From contig NZ_FRCQ01000023.1 of assembly GCF_900142965.1 (NCBI RefSeq), positions 1 to 64,000 on the forward strand: 64,000 nucleotides of DNA, read 5' to 3'. This DNA comes from Rhizobacter sp. OV335 (GTDB lineage Bacteria > Pseudomonadota > Gammaproteobacteria > Burkholderiales > Burkholderiaceae_C). This document shows, piece by piece, positions 8,823-18,358 of this stretch. The translations under genes were made by a program, and so were the position numbers. The number at the start of each line of letters is the position of its first letter. Position 1 is the stretch's first letter. The notes under the pieces were generated by a model that saw nothing but the letters and a program-made list of their open reading frames with translations, was not told where the DNA came from and did no database searches.

Positions 8823-9746
8823 TCAGGCTCGATCCGCGACACGCTCGCCGAGCAGGCCCTTCGGGCGCAGCGTCAGCACGAGGATCAGCACGATGAAGGC
8901 GAAGATGTCCTGGTAGTGGCTGCCCAGCACGTCGCCGGTCAGGTCGCCGATGTAGCCGGCGCCGAGCGACTCGATCACGCCGAGCGCCACGCCGCCGACC
9001 ATCGCGCCGGCCAGGTTGCCGATGCCGCCGAACACCGCCGCGGTGAAGGCCTTCAGCCCCGGCAGGAAGCCCATCGAGTGCTGCACCGAGCCGTAGTTGG
9101 CGGCGTACATCACGCCGGCCAGCGCCGCGAGCGCCGCGCCGATGATGAAGGTGGCCGAGATCACCGTGTCGGGCTTGACGCCCATCAGGCTCGCGACGCG
9201 CGGGTTCTCGGCGGTGGCACGCATCGCGCGGCCCAGCTTGGTGCGGTTCACCAGGTACATCAGCCCGGCCAGCGTGATCGCGGTGACGACCAGGATCAGG
9301 ATCTGCACGGTGTTGATCACCGCGCCGCCGATGAAGAAGGGCTCGCTCGGCAGCAGGATCGGGTACGACTTGTAGTTCGGCTTCCAGATGATCATCGCGA
9401 GCGTCTGCAGCAGCAGCGACATGCCCATCGCGGTGATCAGCGGCGCCAGCCGCGGCGCGGTGCGCAGCGGCCGGTAGGCGATCTTCTCGATCGTGTAGTT
9501 GAGTGCCGAGCACACCACGATCGCGGCGATCAGCGAGATCAGCATCAGCAGCCAGCCCGGCATGCCGGTGCCGGCGAGCGCCGTGACGACCGTCCAACTG
9601 GTGAGCGCGCCCACCATCAGCACCTCACCGTGCGCGAAATTGATCAGGTTGATGATGCCGTAGACCATCGTGTAGCCCAGTGCGACCAGCGCATACACGC
9701 TGCCCAGCACCAGACCGTTGATGATCTGCTGGATGAAGGTATCCAT
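8823..9746 (-). CDS. livH: Branched-chain amino acid ABC transporter permease LivH
   Basis: This 307-residue permease starts MDTFIQQIINGLVLGSVYAL, the standard LivH N-terminus. It carries YTMVYGIINLINFAHGEVLM and RAMRATAENPRVASLMGV, both family signatures. It is the first gene of the liv operon. An AGGAGACTTT ribosome site lies just upstream of the ATG at 9746. The open frame extends about 250 bp further upstream, but that part has no LivH similarity and contains the rarA terminator. Confidence 0.95.
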   Translation of the reverse strand: MDTFIQQIINGLVLGSVYALVALGYTMVYGIINLINFAHGEVLMVGALTSWTVVTALAGTGMPGWLLMLISLIAAIVVCSALNYTIEKIAYRPLRTAPRLAPLITAMGMSLLLQTLAMIIWKPNYKSYPILLPSEPFFIGGAVINTVQILILVVTAITLAGLMYLVNRTKLGRAMRATAENPRVASLMGVKPDTVISATFIIGAALAALAGVMYAANYGSVQHSMGFLPGLKAFTAAVFGGIGNLAGAMVGGVALGVIESLGAGYIGDLTGDVLGSHYQDIFAFIVLILVLTLRPKGLLGERVADRA

Positions 9747-9834
9747 GTGAAAAGTCTCCTGCGGAAATCCAAGGCGGCAGCCTTGTCGATTCAAAGAACA
9801 GCTGCCGCGCGAAGCCAGCCACACTTCCTGTAGC

Positions 9835-9864
9835 AAAAAGCCCGCCGTGTCTATCTGGCGGGCT
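9835..9864 (-). terminator. Intrinsic terminator downstream of rarA
   Basis: On the minus strand an 8-bp stem (AGCCCGCC / GGCGGGCT, 9839-9846 with 9857-9864) with a 10-nt loop is followed by TTTTT. It lies 112 bp beyond the rarA stop and just ahead of livH, so it should insulate liv from rarA-lolA-ftsK transcription. Confidence 0.75.
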
Positions 9865-9975
9865 GCGCTGCGCCCAAATGGCGCGGTGGCGGCGGATTCT
9901 AGAGGGCGCTCACCGCGAAAACAGGCCTCGGTTACCCGGGCGGAACAGAACAAGTCTCGGCGTTTACCCGGATCC

Positions 9976-11295
9976 TCAGCGTTTCCTGCTGGACTCTTCA
10001 TTCAGCCGGCGCAGTTCCTGCAGGCGCTCTCCGATACGCAGTTCCAATCCGCGGGGCACGGGCTGGTAGAAGTGCGGCGTTTCCATATCGTCGGGCCAGT
10101 AGCGCTCGCCGGCCGCGAAACCGCCCTCCTCGTCGTGGGCGTAGCGGTACTCGCGGCCGTAGTCGAGGTCATTCATGAGCTTTGTCGGTGCGTTGCGCAG
10201 GTGCAGCGGCACCGGGCGGGTGCCGTCCTGCTGGATGAAGCTGCGCACCGCCTTGTAGGCGGCGTAGACGGCGTTCGACTTCGGGGCCATCGCGAGGAAC
10301 ACCACCGCCTGCGCGAGCGCCAGCTCGCCCTCGGGCGAGCCCAGGCGCTCGTAGGTCTCGGCCGCGTCGAGCGTCATGCGCAGCGCGCGCGGGTCGGCCA
10401 GGCCGATGTCTTCACTCGCCATGCGCACCAGGCGGCGTGCCGCGTAGCGCGGGTCGACGCCGCCATCGAGCATGCGCACGAACCAGTACAGCGCCGCATC
10501 GGGATCGCTGCCGCGCACGGATTTGTGCAGCGCCGAGATCGTGTCGTAGAACTGCTCGCCGCCCTTGTCGTAGCGGCGCAGCTGCTCGCCGAGCGATTTC
10601 TCGAGCTGGGCCTCGTCGATCTCGGCCAGCCCGCCGGCCATGCGCACCAGGTTCTCGTAGGCGTTCAGCAGGCGCCGCGCATCGCCGTCGGCATAGCCGA
10701 TCAGGCGCTTGGCCGCGGCATCGCTCATCGGTGGCGCTGCCAGCAGCGCCTGGGCGCGCTCGAGCAGCGTCGCCATGTCGGTGTCGTCCAGGCTCTTCAG
10801 CACGTGCACCGTCGCGCGCGACAGCAGCGCCGAGTTGACCTCGAACGACGGGTTCTCGGTGGTCGCGCCGATGAAGGTGAACAGGCCCGACTCGACGTGC
10901 GGCAGGAAAGCATCCTGCTGCGCCTTGTTGAAGCGGTGCACCTCGTCGACGAACACCACCGTGCGGCGGCCGCTGGTGCGGGCCGCGTTGGCGCGCTCGA
11001 CGGCCTCGCGGATGTCCTTCACGCCGCCGAGCACCGCCGAGATCGCGATGAACTGCGCGTCGAACGCATCCGACATCAGCCGCGCCAGCGTCGTCTTGCC
11101 GACGCCAGGCGGGCCCCACAGGATCATCGAATGCAGCCGGCCCGATTCGAACGCGACGCGCAGCGGCTTGCCCTCGCCCAGCAGCTGCTGCTGGCCGATC
11201 ACCTCGTTCAGCGTGCGCGGGCGCAGGCGTTCGGCGAGCGGCGCCTGGCGGTCGATCTCGGCTTCATCGAAGAAGGGGAGTTGCTGATCGGCCAT
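9976..11295 (-). CDS. rarA: Replication-associated recombination protein RarA (MgsA)
   Basis: A 439-residue AAA+ ATPase of the clamp-loader/RuvB-like group. Walker A is GPPGVGKTT at 61-69, Walker B FVDEVHRF near 116-123, and sensor 1 GATTENPSF near 143. The helical C-terminal part has RRLVRMASEDIGLADPRAL, a strong family signature. RarA acts at stalled or blocked replication forks together with SSB. The gene sits in the lolA-rarA arrangement that is conserved in many proteobacteria, here following ftsK and lolA on one strand. Confidence 0.96.
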   Translation of the reverse strand: MADQQLPFFDEAEIDRQAPLAERLRPRTLNEVIGQQQLLGEGKPLRVAFESGRLHSMILWGPPGVGKTTLARLMSDAFDAQFIAISAVLGGVKDIREAVERANAARTSGRRTVVFVDEVHRFNKAQQDAFLPHVESGLFTFIGATTENPSFEVNSALLSRATVHVLKSLDDTDMATLLERAQALLAAPPMSDAAAKRLIGYADGDARRLLNAYENLVRMAGGLAEIDEAQLEKSLGEQLRRYDKGGEQFYDTISALHKSVRGSDPDAALYWFVRMLDGGVDPRYAARRLVRMASEDIGLADPRALRMTLDAAETYERLGSPEGELALAQAVVFLAMAPKSNAVYAAYKAVRSFIQQDGTRPVPLHLRNAPTKLMNDLDYGREYRYAHDEEGGFAAGERYWPDDMETPHFYQPVPRGLELRIGERLQELRRLNEESSRKR

Positions 11296-11304
11296 CGCGA
11301 ATGA

Positions 11305-11919
11305 TCACTGCTCGATCAGGTCCGCGCCCTTCGGCACCGTGAAGACGAAGCTGTCCGCGGGGATGGCCGCGTTCGCCGCGAAGCCGTTGAACTGCAGCAG
11401 CGAACGCTGGCCGAAGCCGTCGGTGATCTCGATCGCGGCCAGGTCCTTGGCCTTGAAGCCGACGCGAACCGCCTGGAACGCGCTGTCCTTGGCCTTCGGC
11501 GTCGCCTGCACCCACGACAGGCCGTCCTTGTCGGGCAGCGGCGCGAGCTCGAAATCCTTCTCGAGCGAGCCACCCGCCAGCAGCGCGGCCGGCGTCGCAC
11601 CGAGCGCCTGCGTCAGCTTGCGCGAGCTCGCCTGGTTCAGGTCGGCGTCGTAGATCCAGACCTTCTGCCCATCAGCGACGATCAGCTGGTTGACCGGCTT
11701 CGCATAGGCGAAGCGGAAGCGGTTCGGCCGCACGAACTCGAAGCTGCCGCTGGAGTTCTTCTTCTTGACGCCGTCGGGCGCGGTGACGGTCTGCGTGAAC
11801 GCGGCCTTGCCGCTCTTCACGTCGCGCACGAACTCGCGCAGCGTGTCGACCGCGTCGGCGTGGGCCGCGGCGGCCGCGGTGGCGAGCAGCAGCGCCATCA
11901 GTGAACGAAGAGTCTTCAT
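11305..11919 (-). CDS. lolA: Outer-membrane lipoprotein carrier protein LolA
   Basis: This 204-residue periplasmic chaperone has a signal peptide (MKTLRSLMALLLATAAAAAHA). The LolA core FVRDVKSGKAAFTQTV follows, then SSGSFEFVRPNRFRFAYAKP and QLIVADGQKVWIYDADLNQ. It ferries lipoproteins from LolCDE to LolB. The start at 11919 leaves a clean signal peptide; an alternative ATG at 11940 would add seven residues and overlap ftsK. It lies between ftsK (13 bp gap) and rarA (9 bp gap), a conserved order. Confidence 0.94.
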   Translation of the reverse strand: MKTLRSLMALLLATAAAAAHADAVDTLREFVRDVKSGKAAFTQTVTAPDGVKKKNSSGSFEFVRPNRFRFAYAKPVNQLIVADGQKVWIYDADLNQASSRKLTQALGATPAALLAGGSLEKDFELAPLPDKDGLSWVQATPKAKDSAFQAVRVGFKAKDLAAIEITDGFGQRSLLQFNGFAANAAIPADSFVFTVPKGADLIEQ

Positions 11920-11932
11920 GCGGTGGGGGCGG

Positions 11933-14323
11933 TCATTCATCGCGATTCGGCACGACGATGTCGCGGTTGCCGTTGGTGGACATGGCAGTTACGAGCCCGG
12001 ATTTCTCCATTTGTTCCAGCAGCCGGGCCGCGCGGTTGTAGCCGATGCGCAGGTGGCGCTGCACCAGCGAGATCGAGGCGCGCCGGTGCTGCAGCACGAT
12101 GCCGACCGCCTGGTCGTACATCGGGTCGGCCTCGCCGCCGCCCTCGCCCGCCGCACCCGGTGCGGCATCGCCGCCTTCGGTGTCGAGCGTGCCGCCCTCG
12201 AGGATGCCCTCGATGTAGTTCGGCGCGCCCTGCTCCTTCAGGTACTTGACGACGCGATGCACCTCTTCGTCGCTGACGTAGGCGCCGTGCACGCGGATCG
12301 GCAGGCCGGTGCCCGACGGCATGTACAGCATGTCGCCCATGCCCAGCAGCGCCTCGGCGCCCATCTGGTCGAGGATGGTGCGGCTGTCGATCTTGCTGCT
12401 GACCTGGAACGACAGGCGCGTCGGGATGTTGGCCTTGATCAGGCCGGTGATCACGTCGACGCTCGGCCGCTGCGTGGCGAGGATCAGGTGGATGCCGGCC
12501 GCGCGCGCCTTCTGCGCGAGGCGGGCGATCAGCTCCTCGATCTTCTTGCCGACCACCATCATCAGGTCGGCCAGCTCGTCGATCACGACCACGACGAACG
12601 GCAGGCGCTCGAGCGGCTCGGGCTGCTCGGGCGTCAGGCTGAACGGGTTGCCGAGCGACTCGCCGCGCTCGGCGGCATCGGCGATCTTCTTGTTGTAGCC
12701 GCTCAGGTTGCGCACGCCCAGCTTGCTCATCAGCTTGTAGCGCCGCTCCATCTCGCCGACGCACCAGTTCAGCGCGTTGGCCGCATGCTTCATGTCGGTG
12801 ACGACCGGTGCCAGCAGGTGCGGAATACCTTCGTAGACGCTCATCTCGAGCATCTTCGGGTCGATCAGGATCAGCCGCACGTCGCGGGCCTCGGCCTTGT
12901 AGAGCAGGCTGAGGATCATCGCGTTGATGCCGACCGACTTGCCCGAGCCGGTGGTGCCGGCCACCAGGCAGTGCGGCATCTTCGCGAGATCGGCCACCAC
13001 CGGGCCGCCGACGATGTCCTTGCCCAGGCCCATCGTCAACTGCGACGACGCATCGTTGTAGACCTGCGAGCCGAGGATCTCCGACAGCCGGATCGTCTGC
13101 CGCTTCGCGTTCGGCAGCTCCAGCGCCATGTAGTTCTTGCCGGGGATCGTCTCGACCACGCGGATGCTGACCAGGCTCAGCGAGCGCGCCAGGTCCTTCG
13201 CGAGGTTGACGACCTGCGAGCCCTTCACGCCGGTGGCCGGCTCGATCTCGTAGCGGGTGATCACCGGGCCCGGCGAGGCGGCCACCACGCGCACCTCGAC
13301 GCCGAAGTCCTTCAGCTTCTTCTCGATCAGCCGCGAGGTCATCTCCAGCGTCTCGGGCGTCACCGTTTCCATGCGGCCGGGCGCGGCGTCGAGCAGGTCG
13401 ACCTGCGGCAGCCTGGTGTCGGTCAGTTCGGTGAAGAGCGGCTTCTGACGCTCCTTGACGACCCGCTCCGACTTGGGCACCTCGACCACCGGCGTCTCGA
13501 TGACGATCGGCGCGTGGTCTTCGGCCAGCTGGTGCTCGACCTCGACGACGTGCTCGCGCTCGCGCAGCGCCTGCTCACCGAGGCGGTGGTCCTCGGCGCG
13601 TTCGATGCGCTCGACGCGGCGCTCGCGCAGCGAATCGACCCAGGTGCCGATGCGCTCGGCCAGGCGCACCCAGGAGAAACCAAATGCAAGTGCGCTGCCG
13701 GCCACCAGCATCGCGATCCACAGCACGCCGGAGCCGGCGAAGCCGAGCAGTTTCATGCTGGCCGGGCCGAGCAGGTAGCCGATCACGCCGCCGGCATGGC
13801 CGCCCGCGACGAAGCTTTCCCATTGGTAGAGCCGCGTCCATTCGAGCGCCGTGCTCGCCACCATCAGCAGCAGCACGCCGACCCAGAAGGCCCACAGCGG
13901 GCGGCGCTTGTCGCGCGGAAGGGCAGGCTCTTCGCCATGGCGCAGCAGCCGGGCCAGCGCCGAGAGCCAAGCCCGCGCGGCGATGGCCAGCAGCCACCAG
14001 GTCGAGTAGCCGAACACGACGAACGCGATGTCGGAGAACCAGGCGCCCAGCGTGCCGGCCTTGTTCAGCGCGGCGGCCGTGCTGCCGGAGGTGGAGAACG
14101 CGCTGTCGGCGGCCTGGTGCGTGGCGAGCGCCAGCACGGCCAGCAGCCACAGCACGCCGCCGATCAGCACCGCGAGCTGGGTGCGCAGGCCGGCGCGGTC
14201 GACGTCGGGGTCACCGCCGCCCGCCGCGGAGCGGGTGTAGGTGCCGCCGGCGTTGGCCGGGGCGGCATGGGTCGGTGCGGCAGCGCCGCCTTCGGCACGA
14301 AGCGATCCGAGCGGAAAAGTCAT
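11933..14323 (-). CDS. ftsK: DNA translocase FtsK
   Basis: A 796-residue septal DNA translocase. The N-terminal part (1-220) has four hydrophobic segments (about 47-68, 97-119, 143-160, 195-218). A short charged linker (about 225-300) is followed by the RecA-like motor, with Walker A GTTGSGKS at 456-463 and Walker [11 protein letters not shown]. The C-terminal winged-helix gamma domain reads [19 protein letters not shown]; it recognises KOPS sequences and activates XerD. A small acidic/glycine stretch near residue 715 separates motor and gamma. It heads the ftsK-lolA-rarA unit. Confidence 0.96.
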   Translation of the reverse strand: MTFPLGSLRAEGGAAAPTHAAPANAGGTYTRSAAGGGDPDVDRAGLRTQLAVLIGGVLWLLAVLALATHQAADSAFSTSGSTAAALNKAGTLGAWFSDIAFVVFGYSTWWLLAIAARAWLSALARLLRHGEEPALPRDKRRPLWAFWVGVLLLMVASTALEWTRLYQWESFVAGGHAGGVIGYLLGPASMKLLGFAGSGVLWIAMLVAGSALAFGFSWVRLAERIGTWVDSLRERRVERIERAEDHRLGEQALREREHVVEVEHQLAEDHAPIVIETPVVEVPKSERVVKERQKPLFTELTDTRLPQVDLLDAAPGRMETVTPETLEMTSRLIEKKLKDFGVEVRVVAASPGPVITRYEIEPATGVKGSQVVNLAKDLARSLSLVSIRVVETIPGKNYMALELPNAKRQTIRLSEILGSQVYNDASSQLTMGLGKDIVGGPVVADLAKMPHCLVAGTTGSGKSVGINAMILSLLYKAEARDVRLILIDPKMLEMSVYEGIPHLLAPVVTDMKHAANALNWCVGEMERRYKLMSKLGVRNLSGYNKKIADAAERGESLGNPFSLTPEQPEPLERLPFVVVVIDELADLMMVVGKKIEELIARLAQKARAAGIHLILATQRPSVDVITGLIKANIPTRLSFQVSSKIDSRTILDQMGAEALLGMGDMLYMPSGTGLPIRVHGAYVSDEEVHRVVKYLKEQGAPNYIEGILEGGTLDTEGGDAAPGAAGEGGGEADPMYDQAVGIVLQHRRASISLVQRHLRIGYNRAARLLEQMEKSGLVTAMSTNGNRDIVVPNRDE

Positions 14324-14365
14324 CCGGCGATTGTGGCCGATCGCGCCGCAGCGCCCTCAGGCTGG

Positions 14366-15034
14366 TCAACCACTCGTCAGGCGCTCCTTGATGATCACCG
14401 AGCCGTTCTCCTGCGTTTCGACGATGCCGCGGTCTTCGAGGTCCTTCATCACGCGGCTGACCATCTCGCGCGAGGCGCCGACGATCTTCGCCAGGTCCTG
14501 GCGCGACACCTTGTTGCGGATGATCTTCACGTCGCCGTCGTCCTCGGACATGTCGAGCAGCGAGCGCGCGACCCGGCCGTAGACGTCGAGCAGCGCGAGC
14601 GATTCGATCTGGCGGTCTGCGCTGCGCAGGCGCGACACCAGGCCGCGCATGATCGCGTAAGACAGGCTCGAGTTCTCCGGCAGGCAGCGCGCGAACTCGG
14701 CACGGCCGAGGATCAGCATGTCGGTCTGCACCTCGGCGCGGACGGTGGCCGAGTGCGGCTCGTTGTCGATCAGGCTCATCTCGCCGACGTAGTCGCCGGG
14801 CTGCAGCACCGCGAGGATGACCTCGCGGCCACGCGAATCCGAGGTGAGCACGCGGGCGCGGCCGGTCAGCAGGATGAAGAGGGCATTCGACTTCTTGCCA
14901 TGCTCCACGACGATTTCACCGCGACGGAAGCGGCGCTTGACAACGCTGTCCGCGATCGCCGACGCCTGCTCGTTGGTGAGCATCGAGAACAGCGGTACGC
15001 GCCGAATGAGGTCAAGATTGGACAACATGGCCAT
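14366..15034 (-). CDS. Crp/Fnr family transcriptional regulator
   Basis: This 222-residue protein has a cyclic-nucleotide-binding-type beta-barrel (about 10-125, including ILTGRARVLTSDSRGREVI and LQPGDYVGEMSLIDNEPHS). A dimer helix follows, then a C-terminal helix-turn-helix (SRQDLAKIVGASREMVSRVM, about 173-192). There is no cluster of N-terminal cysteines, so it is not an oxygen-sensing FNR. PGDYVGEMSLIDNEPHSATV is close to the phosphate-binding cassette of CRP, so a nucleotide effector is possible. A CRP-like palindrome lies upstream, hinting at autoregulation. Confidence 0.9.
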   Translation of the reverse strand: MAMLSNLDLIRRVPLFSMLTNEQASAIADSVVKRRFRRGEIVVEHGKKSNALFILLTGRARVLTSDSRGREVILAVLQPGDYVGEMSLIDNEPHSATVRAEVQTDMLILGRAEFARCLPENSSLSYAIMRGLVSRLRSADRQIESLALLDVYGRVARSLLDMSEDDGDVKIIRNKVSRQDLAKIVGASREMVSRVMKDLEDRGIVETQENGSVIIKERLTSG

Positions 15035-15069
15035 CGAACTTCCTCCTTATGGGGTGGTTGTCGGCAAAC

Positions 15070-15105
15070 GTGAAAAACTCACAGTTCCTACAATTTCGCT
15101 ATTGT
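15070..15105. promoter_or_regulatory. Candidate Crp/Fnr operator region between crp-like gene and trxB
   Basis: Two inverted repeats occupy the 200-bp divergent spacer: GTGA-AAAAC-TCAC (15070-15082), close to the CRP core with a spacer one base short, and ACAAT-TTCGCT-ATTGT (15090-15105). They sit 36-71 bp upstream of the regulator's start. Autoregulation is inferred; neither repeat matches a textbook CRP or FNR box exactly. Confidence 0.3.
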
Positions 15106-15123
15106 CACCATTACGCAGATTGA

Positions 15124-16194
<1,071 letters not shown>

Positions 16195-16196
16195 AC

Positions 16197-16226
16197 TGGC
16201 ACACGGCCGAAGAAGCTGGCTATAAT
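16197..16226 (+). promoter_or_regulatory. Sigma-70 promoter of rpmB-rpmG
   Basis: A perfect -10 TATAAT (16221-16226) stands 18 bp from TGGCAC (16197-16202), a weak -35. It begins right after the trxB stop. The predicted start near 16233 gives an unusually long leader of about 134 nt before the rpmB ATG. Confidence 0.7.
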
Positions 16227-16235
16227 CGCGGTCTT

Positions 16236-16360
16236 TGCCGAAAGCGGCAGAGCGCATTTCAATGCGCGCCAACGCTTTCGAAGGGGCATCCAACAAGCAA
16301 CGACGGCCGACAGGCCCGGTGCATGCTCTGGATGCCACTCCTGAAACGATTCAAGTGGAG
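16236..16360 (+). promoter_or_regulatory. Structured rpmB leader with partly sequestered ribosome site
   Basis: Three hairpins can be drawn in the leader: TGCCG/CGGCA (16236-16249), GCGCAT/ATGCGC (16252-16267), and CCACT/AGTGG with an inner TGAA/TTCA (16335-16358). The third overlaps the GGAG ribosome site (16357-16360) seven bases before the rpmB ATG. Such leaders often mediate ribosomal-protein feedback; this one is read only from sequence and matches no leader family I can name. Confidence 0.35.
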
Positions 16361-16366
16361 AGCGTC

Positions 16367-16618
16367 ATGGCACGCGTATGTGAAGTCACGGGCAAGGGCC
16401 CGATGGTGGGAAACAACGTTTCCCACGCCAACAACCGAACCAAGCGCCGCTTTCTGCCGAACCTGCAGTACCGCCGCTTCTGGGTCGAGAGCGAGAACCG
16501 CTGGGTTCGTCTGCGCGTTTCAGCCGCCGGCCTGCGCCTGATTGACAAGCACGGCATCGAGAAGGTGCTGGCTGACAAGAAGGTCGCGGACAAGCAACAA
16601 GCCGTCGACAAACACTGA
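16367..16618 (+). CDS. rpmB: 50S ribosomal protein L28
   Basis: The 83-residue product begins [20 protein letters not shown] and continues [20 protein letters not shown], which is canonical bL28. It lacks the zinc-ribbon cysteine pairs, so it is of the zinc-free kind. The start at 16367 is fixed by this N-terminus and by GGAG upstream, although the frame is open further left. It is followed 14 bp later by rpmG, the normal rpmB-rpmG pair. Confidence 0.98.
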   Translation: MARVCEVTGKGPMVGNNVSHANNRTKRRFLPNLQYRRFWVESENRWVRLRVSAAGLRLIDKHGIEKVLADKKVADKQQAVDKH

Positions 16619-16632
16619 TTTAGGAGCTGATC

Positions 16633-16800
16633 ATGGCAAAAGGTGGACGCGAAAAGATCAAGCTGGAATCGTCAGCCGGCACCGGTCACTTCTACACGAC
16701 CGACAAGAACAAGAAGACGACGCCCGAGAAGCTCGAGATCATGAAGTTCGATCCGAAGGCTCGCAAGCACGTGATGTACAAGGAAACGAAGCTGAAGTAA
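16633..16800 (+). CDS. rpmG: 50S ribosomal protein L33
   Basis: This 55-residue protein starts [20 protein letters not shown] and ends YKETKLK, typical of bL33. It contains no cysteine, so it is the zinc-independent (C-minus) form, matching the zinc-free L28 beside it. TAGGAGC lies seven bases before the ATG. A strong terminator follows at 16821. Confidence 0.98.
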   Translation: MAKGGREKIKLESSAGTGHFYTTDKNKKTTPEKLEIMKFDPKARKHVMYKETKLK

Positions 16801-16820
16801 TTCAGCTCCGCTTCACCAGA

Positions 16821-16853
16821 AACCCGCTCGGCGCATAGCCCAGCGGGTTTTTT
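16821..16853 (+). terminator. Intrinsic terminator of rpmB-rpmG
   Basis: AACCCGCT (16821-16828) pairs with AGCGGGTT (16842-16849), followed by a T-run to 16853. It lies 20 bp after the rpmG stop. Confidence 0.9.
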
Positions 16854-16871
16854 GTTGCCTGGGTGGCCGAT

Positions 16872-16898
16872 GGTTCCCGGATTTGGCATCCGGGAACC
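16872..16898. repeat. 11-bp perfect inverted repeat between convergent terminators
   Basis: GGTTCCCGGAT (16872-16882) and ATCCGGGAACC (16888-16898) form a perfect 11-bp stem with a 5-nt loop and no T-run. It sits between the rpmG terminator and the desaturase terminator and may be a backup structure protecting 3' ends. Confidence 0.6.
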
Positions 16899-16904
16899 GC
16901 CCAC

Positions 16905-16930
16905 AAAAAAGCCCGCTCGAAGCGGGCTTT
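16905..16930 (-). terminator. Intrinsic terminator of the desaturase gene
   Basis: AAAGCCCGCT (16908-16917) pairs with AGCGGGCTTT (16921-16930) across a 3-nt loop. On the minus strand the stem is followed by TTTTTT. It lies 21 bp beyond the desaturase stop and could also work in the other direction. Confidence 0.8.
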
Positions 16931-16951
16931 CTGGCGAGAGGCGAGAGAGCC

Positions 16952-18181
16952 TCAGGCGTGTTGTGCAGCGCGCAGCTTGACCGCGAACTCCTGCAGCGCG
17001 GCGATCCCGCTCTCTTCAGCCTTCTTGCACCAGGCCTGCAGATCGACCACCAGCTGCTCGGCCGACACATTGGTGCGGGTCCAGAGCTGGCGCAGTTCTT
17101 CGCGCATCGTCACCAGCTTCGACAGCGCCGGGCTGTCGGCGCAGACGCTCGCCACCTGGGCCTTCACGTGCGCCGGGATCTTGTCTTCGTCGCGGTGCAG
17201 CCAGCGGCGCGCCAGCCGCATGTTGGCCAGCTTGGCGCTGCCGGCGGCAACGCCTTCAGCCTTCAGGCGCTTGACCTCGCTGCGGCATGCATCGCGCAGG
17301 CCGCCGGCGTACTTGGCCATCACTTCATAGCGGTTGGCGATGATCGCCTCGAGCGTCTTCGAATCGGCCACCGGCTTCACGTCGCCCAGGCGCAGCATCG
17401 GCGGCGTCTTGCGAACCTTGGCCAGGCCCAGCATTTCCAGCCCGCGGATGTAGGCCCAGCCGATGTCGAACTCGTACTTCTTGACCGACAGCTTGGCCGA
17501 GGTCGGGTAGGTGTGGTGGTTGTTGTGCAACTCCTCGCCGCCGATGATGATGCCCCACGGCGAGACGTTGGTGCTCGCGTCGACCGCCTCGAAATTGCGA
17601 TACCCCCACCAGTGGCCGAGGCCATTGATGATGCCGGCGGCGGTGATCGGGATCCACGCCATCTGGATCGCCCAGATCGTCGCGCCGATCGCACCGAACA
17701 GCGTCAGGTCGATGATCAGCATCACGCCGACGCCCTGCCAGCTGTAGCGGGTGTAGAGGTTGCGCTCGATCCAGTCGTCCGGCGTGTTGTGGCCGTACTT
17801 GGAGAGCGTCTCCTGGTTCTTGGCTTCGGCGCGGTAGAGCTCGCTGCCGGTCAGCAGCACGGTCTTGATGCCGTGCGCGACCGGGCTGTGCGGGTCTTCC
17901 TGGGTTTCACATTTGGCGTGGTGCTTGCGGTGGATCGCGACCCACTCCTTGGTCACCATGCCGGTCGTCAGCCACAGCCACAGCCGGAAGAAATGCGACG
18001 GTGCCGCATGCAGGTCGAGCGAGCGGTGTGCTTGCGAGCGGTGAAGAAAGATCGTGACCGATGCAATCGTGATGTGGGTCAGAACCAGCGCGATGATGAC
18101 AATTTGCCACCACGTGGTTTCGACCAGGCCGTTCGCCAGCCAGTTCACCAGAGCATCCCAGATCGACATCAATAGAGTCAT
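16952..18181 (-). CDS. Membrane fatty acid (delta-9 type) desaturase
   Basis: A 409-residue di-iron desaturase with four hydrophobic segments and all three histidine boxes: HRSQAH near 48, HRKHH near 84 and HNNHH near 220. The length exceeds the 300-residue minimal bacterial DesC. The extra about 130 residues after the catalytic domain are a helical, charged C-terminal tail common in betaproteobacterial members. The enzyme introduces double bonds into membrane fatty acids using O2 and an electron donor. The start at 18181 was chosen because the upstream open frame is Cys/Arg-rich and unlike the family; 18169 is also possible. Confidence 0.9.
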   Translation of the reverse strand: MTLLMSIWDALVNWLANGLVETTWWQIVIIALVLTHITIASVTIFLHRSQAHRSLDLHAAPSHFFRLWLWLTTGMVTKEWVAIHRKHHAKCETQEDPHSPVAHGIKTVLLTGSELYRAEAKNQETLSKYGHNTPDDWIERNLYTRYSWQGVGVMLIIDLTLFGAIGATIWAIQMAWIPITAAGIINGLGHWWGYRNFEAVDASTNVSPWGIIIGGEELHNNHHTYPTSAKLSVKKYEFDIGWAYIRGLEMLGLAKVRKTPPMLRLGDVKPVADSKTLEAIIANRYEVMAKYAGGLRDACRSEVKRLKAEGVAAGSAKLANMRLARRWLHRDEDKIPAHVKAQVASVCADSPALSKLVTMREELRQLWTRTNVSAEQLVVDLQAWCKKAEESGIAALQEFAVKLRAAQHA

Positions 18182-18239
18182 CAAATCGCCTTTTGCACCG
18201 TCACACAAGAAACGGGTCCCGCATTGTAGGGGACCCTCT

Positions 18240-18270
18240 TTATGAACAACCCGCTGAAAGAGCGGGGTTT
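18240..18270 (-). terminator. Possible weak terminator of rsmB
   Basis: An AACCCGCT / AGCGGGGTT hairpin with one bulge lies about 90 bp beyond the rsmB stop. Its downstream T-content on the minus strand is poor (GTTGTT), so termination is uncertain. Confidence 0.3.
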
Positions 18271-18358
18271 GCACCATTCAGTTCCGCAGATCGCGCTGTG
18301 CTGATCGAAATCAAGTGCACCATGTTGGCACTTACTCACAACCTTGCGCTCACGCGTA

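Noticed and set aside
11765-15073. Very long open frame antisense to ftsK, lolA and the Crp/Fnr gene
   Set aside because: It has His/Arg/Ala-rich composition typical of the opposite strand of high-GC genes, and the other strand holds well-recognised proteins.
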